In this document: one piece after another, positions 56,071 to 64,000 of the stretch
Layout of the letters: each line of letters opens with the position of its first letter
Position numbering within the stretch: the first letter of the stretch is position 1
Assembly (NCBI RefSeq): GCF_000002235.5
Contig: NW_022145553.1
Location: 626,501 to 690,500 of the forward strand
Direction of reading: 5' to 3'
DNA from: Strongylocentrotus purpuratus
Lineage: Eukaryota > Echinodermata > Echinoidea > Camarodonta > Strongylocentrotidae
Length of the DNA: 64,000 bases
Position numbers and translations under genes: made by a program
The notes under the pieces: model-generated
Database searches by the model: none
What the model saw: only the letters and a program-made list of their open reading frames with translations
What the model was told of the DNA's origin: nothing

Positions 56071-59000
56071 CTGTTTGGATGGAAATCATGAGAGAAAAAT
56101 ATATTATTTTATTGGAGGCAATGGCGTAGCTACAGGGGTAGGGTATGTGCCCCTTCTCAAATTGTAAAAAAAGGAGAGAAGGAAGATATAAAGAGAAGGT
56201 AGAGGGGGGATGTGAAAGAAGTTGATACCAACTCTACCCTATCCTCCACCCACTGGATTGATTTGCTCTCCCCTCTCTCATCATTCATCAGACTGGTAAG
56301 TCCGGTATCCCCTCCCCTAAAGGCCCTTTATAGACGAGTTAAAACTAGATATTTAAACGCCATTTTGTTCCTACTCTTACACAACATTCATATTAATTTA
56401 CAGTGATTACCTGTGGGTTCTAAATAAAAAGACTTTGAGCGCCATTCTGTTTTTTTTTTATAAATCAACAACAAAAAACGGACGTTTAAGTAAAAGACTC
56501 TTTCTGTAAATAAAAACTAGATGAACCTTCGACTGCGCGCAATCCATTATGATGCCTCCGCCATAAAGCGATTTTACCAACCAAAACAGAAGCAATTTTT
56601 AAAATTCAACTTCGATTATAAACCATTAACAGGTTCTAAGAATATCGTGATTACAAGCTTTGTTTCATATACATGTATGACCCTTTGATCTTTGACCTCA
56701 TGACCCTAAACACCTAATCAGTTCATTGGCTCTGCAAGATACATACATGTCCTGAATTTGATAGTAATCAATCTGTCAGTTCTAATAAGAATGCATTCGC
56801 AAGCTATTCTTGAATACATAATGCGCCCCATGACCTTTGACCTTTGACCTCATGACACCAGAATCTACTCACTTCATTGGCCATGCAAGGTACATACATG
56901 ACCTAAATTTGGCAGGAATCCATCAATCTGTTCTAATGACAATGCGATCATAAGCTATTTTTGCATACATAATGAGCTCTGTGACCTTTGACCTTATGAC
57001 CCCAAAATCTAATCAGTTCATCGGCTCTGCAAGATACATACATGATATAAGTTTGGCAGGAATCCATCAATAGGTTCTTAAGAAAACGCGATCACGAGAA
57101 CGGGACGTACGTACGGACAACCCGACATAAAAAAAGGAGTTACAACAATCCACTACTTCCTCGATGACTGGATCCAAATAAGCTTTTTGGAGGTCCTGTT
57201 TTTTTAAGTTTTCACATGGTCTGATTATATTGATGATCCGTGATACGAGTTGCTGTCCAAACCAAATGACGTTTTGGACTACAACCACAGATTCAGGATG
57301 TGGCTTCCCTTTAAAACTTTCGTTACTGCAGATGTGACAATGTTAAAATCTGTTCCGGTTGAACAGTGTAGTAGTAGTGTATTAAAGTATTTATTCACTG
57401 GAAAAACTGAGGGTAATTTTGTGTACGACGGATCTTTGAGTACTATCATGGCCAACCCAGAGATGTGTTTCCTCAATTTATGCTGAACAATGATCGTGAT
57501 TGGCTAAAACAATTCCCAAGTCGGACATAAAGTTTTTCTAAATTTTGTTGAACACATAGTCGCCCTCATGTTGGGCAAGTTTTTACAACTAATATTTAAG
57601 AGTGATTGGTGTTACTTTACGAAAATACCCAGAGAGAGCTTACATCGTCAATGACCTCCAGTATGCAACAATAATATCCTAAAATCGAAACTTATGATTT
57701 CAAAAGACTCTTGATAATGTTTACTTAAGAACTGTTTCCATTATACCTTTCCCATCCGATCATTTTTATGTCTATGTGTCGAAATTAAATGGCCGAACTA
57801 GAATGTTGTATTCGGTATAGGTAGTTTTTATCTCGACAAAAAGTCTACTTCCAAGTAATGTGCTTTGTTGGGTGCAAGGTTGGTATGTGGGGTATGTTTT
57901 CTAAACTCTCGAACTCTCTCTCCCGCATTCGACACCTTTTTTTTTCTTCTTCAGAAAGTAAGGTCTGATTTAGGAATTGTGCCAACAAACACGGATAAAT
58001 TACTTTCTAAACCCAAACATGCGAGTCGATGCCAGACAAAACAAAGCTGTTCTGTAGATTTCAATTTTAACAAGGATGTCAACGTCTAAAAAGCCTCGCG
58101 AACGATAAGGCGGAAACTACATAATACTCCTGTAACTTTTGAATGTAAACTATTCAGAAGGAATGACTTTTAGTCTTATAAATAAATAATTTTGCCAGAA
58201 GTTGTAAGGGTAGCAAATAACCTGTGTAAAGTGACTATAAGTTATCCACATGGTATTTCAACTGCAAATTTCAGTACAGCCATCTATGAATATAACATTG
58301 TACATTTCAAGCTTTAGCTCCTTTGTTTAAGTAAATTGTTCTGAACCGAGTGAGACCCAATGGTGGTAACTGTGTCGTTCTTTAAATTGAAGCATTATTG
58401 TATGGGAGGTAATAAACATCCCCATTTTGATCCATATCCGGCTGGGTACAAGGGGTAATTGTAATGACATTGACCGAGACTTGTATTTTGGAGGTAACTG
58501 TACAAAGAAATGTCATCAGGTTGGGTGTTAGGACCAAAAAGGTAACAGACACCTGATTAACAATACGCTCTGAACATCATTGAACAGTATGTCTATTGCA
58601 TTAGAACTTGACACGACACTTACCCGACCCCATGTATAAATGTAAGCTACATCCATTAATGTGTAGTCGTCTGGTAGAAGTTCATCCTCACTACCTCTGT
58701 ACATCACTTCAATCTGGAAATCAAGTTGGAATAAATAAAACTTAAACAAACTTCATCACATCGTCAATAAATAGTCAATTATATATCATGGCAGGATTAC
58801 CAGAAGGGAGAAAAATAGGCCGCCGCCTTTTTAACTACGTACAGTTATATCCTCTTTGTATTTTGAAAGAACAGTAGATTTTTGCTATTTTCAAGCATTC
58901 CGGAGCCATGTCTTATGAAAGGGTTGCGATTGATCCGGATCCGACTCGCATGTTTGCAAACTTACAACCTCCTATTTCTTTGGTACAGATTTTTTTACTC

Positions 59001-62000
59001 ATTTGTGGCTGTTATAAGAAGGGGGTACTGGATAAGCTTTTGAATCATCCTAAAAGGACCGGACTGGTGTCAATCTCCTCGTTGTGTCTGGGGCACGAAG
59101 TAAATATATAGCTCCCCGACCTTATTATATTTCATGAAAGGGATGTGAATGAACTTGATACTAAATTTCCGTTTGTGTAACTCGATATGTTGCGCGTGGA
59201 ACGTGAAGAGTCAAATGTCATTTCGGAGAAGGTTGGTGGATTGAATGAAGTATTCACTGATGCACGTGAATTTATCTCTCATCATCTAGATTATGAGCAT
59301 ACATGACGGGAAAGTGTGAAGTATAGAACGAATGCCTTATGAAAAAAAAACGCAATTAGAATATACTCCAGAATCAAGATTATTATAACATCGTGTGCTC
59401 CTTAGATCTTTGTTTTTCCTTCAAAATTCTAAACTGGTTAGATCGATTCCTTTGACAAAAATAATCTCTGTTATCACTGTGAACAACATGTTCATGACAT
59501 AATTAGTCTAACGTTTAATTTCATATATTGTGTGATTTTCCAAAAAGTAAATTCTTATCAGGGAGACTATCCCGGACTAACATCCAGAACAACGCCTGTA
59601 CAACAACAAAAAGTACAAAATCCCCGGACAACTACCGGAAGAACAAATATCTCGGTATTAAAACAACCCCTACAAATTAGGTGAAATTTTCTGCAGTAGC
59701 ACTCCATGTGCAATTGTCGTTGTAGGTAGTTTTCCAATCGCTGTTTTTTCTGGGGTGATAGCCCAAGGGGACATTTTCCCAGAGTAAAAAAAAAGGGTAA
59801 TATTTTACAACGGTATGGAACCGACCAAAGACAGCAGCAGAGTATATCCCTGCAAAGAGGAGATGAACAATGAAGTACATATAGACGAGAATAGAATGGA
59901 AATGTCGAAATGACAAAGAGGGCGGACAAACCTGGTAGGCTAGTGATAATCCAAACTTGTGTCGGATAAACTTTTTGATGTGACCAATGGAAACAGCTGC
60001 AGGACATCTCAAATACCGTTTATCAACAATCTGTGATAAAAAATATGAACAATTGTATTTTCAGTTTGTATTTCATTTAGTGATACGGAAACAAAACCAA
60101 TTTTTTATACTCGAAACAATATGTAATCAATATCCAACGAAGGGACGATTAATCTTATCAATACGGCAATACCATGACATGTGGCACAGTGCATTTTAAT
60201 TCTTCTTCAGTTATTATAATTATTTTGTAATAAAGAGGTTTTTTGAACAATCAAAAACATCCAAGGCGGTTTGCTGGAATGCTATGGACGTCCTTAGAGG
60301 AGCCCGGATCTAAACGGATGGAAGAACGGATGTATCCGAATTGAGCATGACAACACCGTTAACACCTCCTCAGTAGTGATCAGTAGCGTGACCCTGTATT
60401 ATTTGACTGGGGCTTTAAGAATTTGATCTTTTGAAATGTTCATATCTGACGCTACCTACTATGCCTTAAAAAAAAAGATGTTGTATTGCCCTTTACGACA
60501 GACCCCAAAATCTTGAAATCTAAGGTCAGCTTTTTAAAGTTTTTTTGTTTTTGTTAACGTTTTACCCCCAAAAAATATGCATTAAAGCATTCGAAACTGA
60601 GAAATATCAGCCAAAAGAGAGACCTCCCCCCCCCCCCCAAAAAAAAGATTTCCGACCGGCCTACCGATGTTTTGGCACCTAAAGGGCAATACAACATCTT
60701 GTCTTTTTAGGCCCTATCCTTTCCATTCAGCCTTCAACTTGAAAGTATTAAAAGTTCGATGTTGTGAAAGACTTTTATGGCTTACCTCATCAGAGAGACC
60801 GTTAGCGTCACCGTTCGCTTTCGTCTTGCCATTTATCGGACCGCAGCTACTTTTCAACGTCGTCGCTCCGTTCGGCTTTCCTTTTAATCGCTCCTGTGCC
60901 AACATTTCAGCTGCATCTGTTTGAACTCCCCGCTTCTCTTCCGGTACCTTAGCGTTGCCCCCCTGCTTCGCACCACTAACCGCAGCCTTCAGTGCCGCCG
61001 TGACCGCCGCGCTCACCACGGCTCGTGTATCTCCGATCGGCGGTGCCGCTGCGGTATTTCCTCCACTGCTACCGGGTGCGCTCCCAACAGCGGTGCTCAC
61101 ACCAGCGGCGCTGCCAGTAGCGGTGCTCCCATCAGCGGCGCTCCCAGTAGCGACGTCTACATTACTCCCGCCGCTCTCACTGCTCGTATCGCTGCAGCTG
61201 CTGTTACCGCTGCTACTGCTGGTTGACGCGTTGTCCCCGTTACCGACGGGACGCGTTATGGCGGCGGCGGCTGGTTTAGGTTTGGGTATGTGAATGCTCT
61301 GCTGATAGTACTCGAGCGAGAGGCTAAGGTGTTCATCGTCGGTGTAAATAATGAGCTCTTGTTCGTCCATCTCTCCGCGTTCTTCTCTGGATACGGTCTG
61401 TGCGAGGCTAGTACCTAAAGTCAAATATACATGGTGAAAATGATAATGTTGCTCATAAGAATCACAACTAAGCTTTCTGTCTCATTTAATTATGTTATTC
61501 ATTGCAAAGATGACTGCAAAACACAAGTTCGTTCAGTTTGGTTGTTAACAAAAATGTTAACTCTTCAAACTTTCAATCAGGTACCGCCTTAGTAATGGGC
61601 GAGTGAAATGTATATGGTCATTTGTTACAAATACGAAATACGAATGTATCACTATTATGTATTTGATCAAAGCTGATGGTATGTCTCTGAACTTAATACA
61701 ATCATCAGATAAACTACTTTTTTTAATATCGTTGGTAACGTACCGGATAAAGTACCTTGAACTTGCCTATTCATGCACTTCTCAATCGGCTGTTTACTGT
61801 CCATTGGTACTTTACTTACAATTTCTGGTTACTTATTCCGTCGAACTTCGGAGGAAAAATGTCATGTAAGAAAGAAAGGGTCGAATGATTAACTTACTGG
61901 CTTGTGGATGTGACTTGTAAAACTCTCTTCTCCTTTTCATTTCTCCTGTAGATAGAAAGAAGGAAAATATAAAGCAAGAAAAACATTCATATTTTCTACT

Positions 62001-63916
62001 GTTGTGTTATCTGATGCAAATTTAAGGTTTAACACCTAAATTGTCTATATTACATTTTACAAATAGAATGTCAAAGAGGAATGCCGCTTCTGTCGTACAA
62101 CTACGTCAGGGACTACCAAGGTCTTAGACACACCATGAGAGGGCTATCATACACTAAGTTCATATAAAACGAACCGAGCACTTACTATATTGCATCTTTA
62201 AGGATTACCTAAATTGCCTTTATTGGTTTGCCTAGCATGAGTAATGATGAAGTGGAAATGACGATGCATGTGCAACGGGGAATATAATGACCGTCTTACA
62301 CGAGGCACAAGGCGTTGTTTTTATTGCGCTATTAGTGTGTAAATCATGTCTGTGAAGCCAGTAATCTTGTAGTAATTCACATAAATTTGTATTTTGCATT
62401 CACTTTGTTTACAAATGTAATGTCACATAATAGTAACAGATCACGCTAGTCAGTGACGCATTCCTACGTCACCAAAATGACGCTTTGCGTGCAAGGGGCA
62501 TAACTGTCTACAATGCGTTTCGGTTCGCTTATATCGGATACAGTGGATTTGATAAGTGCATACAAATCTCGCACGCTGGGATTTCATTCCAATCTGAATT
62601 TTTCTGAACATGGCCTACTAAATTTCGAGAGCGTTTAGTTTGGTTCCAAGAAGAGATTATTTTCATAAATATCTTTTGGGGCAGTAAGTAATTTAGAATG
62701 TGCTGCTTCCCTAAATCGTATGCGAATTGGATAAAACCTACATGAGGTGGCATTGTGGTTAGCTCTATCTCCACCTTTTAACCGACTCTGACAAAAGCTG
62801 ATTTGAAACCAAATGGACTATTTCATATTTTTTCTCCATAATTCCGTGGGCACTCTATACGAGCTGTATATACATGTATATACTATTACTTTCAACAACA
62901 AAAATGTTTTCATTTACCTTTAAACATGCTTGGAACCAGTTTGTACACTAGATTCTGCAAAGTTTTGTCAGATCTGTTAGTATAACAAAACAAAATATAT
63001 AAATAAGTAAGTTTAAATACTGCAAATAAAATTCATCTCGAAGAAAGTAACTAAAGGTACTTTACTATGAAACAGAAAGAAACGAGGGAAGAGAGAAAAC
63101 CAAAATAAGGAGTACGAAAACAAAGAAAAGATAAGTAAATATCGAATGTCAGCATAATTATTGCGGATGTTCTAAAGAACTTTATCTCGAGTCTCATGAC
63201 CCAAAAAAATGTCAACATCTATAAAATTTCAGTGAAAATGGTAAATCTTTCTTTGGGGAGAATTACAGAATCCAATCAATAATAGTATACAAATACAAAT
63301 CTTCATGTAGTTATTTTAAGCCCCCACATGAAAAATTTCTGCTCTTGATTGAACATACGTTGTGTCGAAAGTGGCCAACATTGATGCGTTGACAAACAAA
63401 ATAATGAAATATAATTTTGCATGACTCACTAAAAATAAAAATAAAATCAATGATAACTGAAGTGTCATAGGAACAAGCAACTTGATCAATCACTGTATTC
63501 ATTCCGAGTATACCATATACTGCGGTAGATCGGGATTCTCAAGGACAATTACATTAAAGAAAATTCAGGCAAGGAGAGGAAGGATTCTTCCTTTTCAGGT
63601 TCGTTTTAATCCCATATTTGGCTGAGATAAAAGAACACAAAAGTATGACAAATTTGGGTTTGAAAGGAGGCACGCGCCCCCATGCACCCTCTCAGATCCG
63701 ACCCTCTCGGATCCACCAAATAAATTATCTTTATGGTTCTTTCTTTCTTTGGGTTATTCTTCGGATAACGATCAACTGCATGGTGCTAGCAGAATATGAA
63801 AACACAAACATTGTGTTACCTGATATTTAGTAGAGGTCTAGTCTTGTGAACCTGTGTGTCGCATACCGGGCATTGCTTACTGGTGTGCAGATATCGAACG
63901 ATGCAACTCCGACAAA
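55762..63916 (-). CDS. BMI1: Polycomb group RING finger protein of BMI1/MEL-18 type (PCGF4/PCGF2), 5' end outside window
   Basis: A core subunit of PRC1, which pairs with RING1 to mono-ubiquitinate histone H2A in chromatin. Seven exons are visible: 63,820-63,916, 62,918-62,973, 61,898-61,945, 60,786-61,415, 59,932-60,030, 58,624-58,713 and 55,762-56,070. All have GT/AG introns and compatible phases. The first encodes the second half of the RING finger ([27 protein letters not shown]); the RING start lies beyond base 64,000. Then come [16 protein letters not shown] and [16 protein letters not shown] with the KRRR likely nuclear signal. A long linker has [14 protein letters not shown] followed by a Ser/Gly/Ala/Thr-rich tract. 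The RAWUL domain is [52 protein letters not shown] Pro/Lys/Ser-rich tail ends VSVVTLNRS. The wording is closer to PCGF2/4 than to PCGF1/3/5/6. About 442 residues visible against 326 in human BMI1, the extra being the linker and tail. Confidence 0.93.
56640..57115 (+). repeat. Three tandem ~150-bp units with TGACCTTTGACC motifs
   Basis: Each unit has TGACCTTTGACCT or a variant, CATGAC, ATCTAATCAGTTCATTGGC or a variant, TGCAAGATACATACATG and AATCAATC with TGTTCTAA. The units start near 56,679, 56,831 and 56,982. The unit is of a kind widespread in marine invertebrate genomes. It lies in the last PCGF intron. Confidence 0.85.
57116..58623. other. Remainder of the last PCGF intron
   Basis: No further exon, repeat family or RNA gene recognised. 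ORFs of 60-78 codons occur on both strands over the same DNA. Confidence 0.5.
58624..58713 (-). CDS. BMI1: PCGF exon: second part of RAWUL
   Basis: 30 codons, [20 protein letters not shown] through IYTWGR; acceptor TTTCCAG, donor GTAAGT. Confidence 0.93.
59932..60030 (-). CDS. BMI1: PCGF exon: first half of RAWUL
   Basis: 33 codons, [17 protein letters not shown] through FGLSLAYQ; acceptor ATCACAG, donor GTTTGT. Confidence 0.93.
60786..61415 (-). CDS. BMI1: PCGF exon: linker with low-complexity insert
   Basis: 630 bases, acceptor GACTTTAG, donor GTAAGC. It starts with the conserved acidic [13 protein letters not shown] block. Most of the rest is Ser, Gly, Ala and Thr, including imperfect TGSAAG/VGSAPG repeats. 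GC-rich compared with its surroundings. Confidence 0.9.
61898..61945 (-). CDS. BMI1: PCGF exon: [15 protein letters not shown]
   Basis: 48 bases, acceptor TCTACAG, donor GTAAGT, both ends in phase 1. Carries the KRRR basic cluster. Confidence 0.92.
61946..62917. other. PCGF intron, no other feature seen
   Basis: Ordinary AT-rich intron. The next intron (62,974-63,819) is likewise empty of recognisable features. Confidence 0.5.
62918..62973 (-). CDS. BMI1: PCGF exon: [17 protein letters not shown]
   Basis: Acceptor CTAACAG, donor GTAAAT. Matches human SDKTLQDIVYKLVPGLFK closely. Confidence 0.93.
63820..63916 (-). CDS. BMI1: PCGF exon: second half of the RING finger
   Basis: Acceptor AATGCAG, donor GTAACA. 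It holds the last zinc ligands of the RING (C-x2-C and C-x2-C) and the [11 protein letters not shown] block typical of BMI1/MEL-18. Confidence 0.93.
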
Positions 63917-64000
63917 CTGCATTCAAAACAAAAGAAAAATATGAAGATAAGCCGACGCCCTTTAATAGCCAATATTGAATCACATTATTTACATTGTCAT

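Noticed and set aside
55568..56089. 173-codon minus-strand ORF over the last PCGF exon
   Set aside because: The other frame continues the RAWUL domain with a correct splice acceptor, so this longer frame is a shadow.
60921..61293. Ala/Pro-rich plus-strand ORFs of 101-112 codons
   Set aside because: Antisense shadows of the GC-rich PCGF linker exon.

Overview
This is eukaryotic, animal DNA, most likely from a marine deuterostome such as an echinoderm (sea urchin-like). The reasons are a low-GC intron-rich layout, very many ACATGTACATGT palindromes, dense short inverted-repeat elements, and three genes with animal homologues carrying good GT/AG introns. There are no operons or CRISPR arrays, and I found no RNA gene I can defend.

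Four genes can be supported. (1) A 5' fragment of a GalNAc alpha-2,6-sialyltransferase (ST6GALNAC1/2-like) lies on the minus strand at 19,143-25,713. It encodes the membrane anchor, stem and first luminal block, but no sialyl-motif exon is in the window. (2) A 394-aa single-pass membrane protein that I do not recognise lies on the plus strand at 37,875-39,059. (3) A complete five-exon COMMD3 gene (193 aa) lies on the minus strand at 45,400-50,256. (4) A Polycomb RING-finger gene of the BMI1/MEL-18 (PCGF4/PCGF2) type lies on the minus strand at 55,762-63,916. It is complete except for its first exon(s), which fall beyond the right edge. COMMD3 and BMI1 are also neighbours in human, but in the opposite order.

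The rest is repeats and mobile elements. From the left: an ~80-bp tandem array with a foldback insertion (0.47-1.29 kb); a 210-bp tandem unit ending in a hairpin (3.09-3.58 kb); a ~700-bp duplication (5.4 and 7.07 kb); a satellite inside an element with GTCCACACAC ends (8.2-10.2 kb); a 1,004-bp tandem duplication (12.06-14.05 kb); a TA-flanked terminal-inverted-repeat element inside the sialyltransferase intron (24.08-24.73 kb); a ~260-bp tandem repeat (27.5-28.3 kb); and a decayed LINE interrupted by a 213-bp foldback element (29.2-30.0 kb), whose second copy is at 43.97 kb. Two elements flanked by TTAA lie at 39.94 and 42.03 kb. Degenerate minisatellites fill the COMMD3-PCGF gap (51.2-54.2 kb).

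The most remarkable non-genic object is a tyrosine-recombinase retrotransposon of the Ngaro/PAT kind at 31,679-36,039. It has exact split direct repeats A1, B1-A2 and B2, and decayed gag, reverse transcriptase, RNase H and recombinase remnants. Its gag is interrupted by a 388-bp inverted-repeat element. The genomic bases on its two sides join into a perfect 18-bp palindrome, which suggests recombinase-directed integration into a palindromic site.
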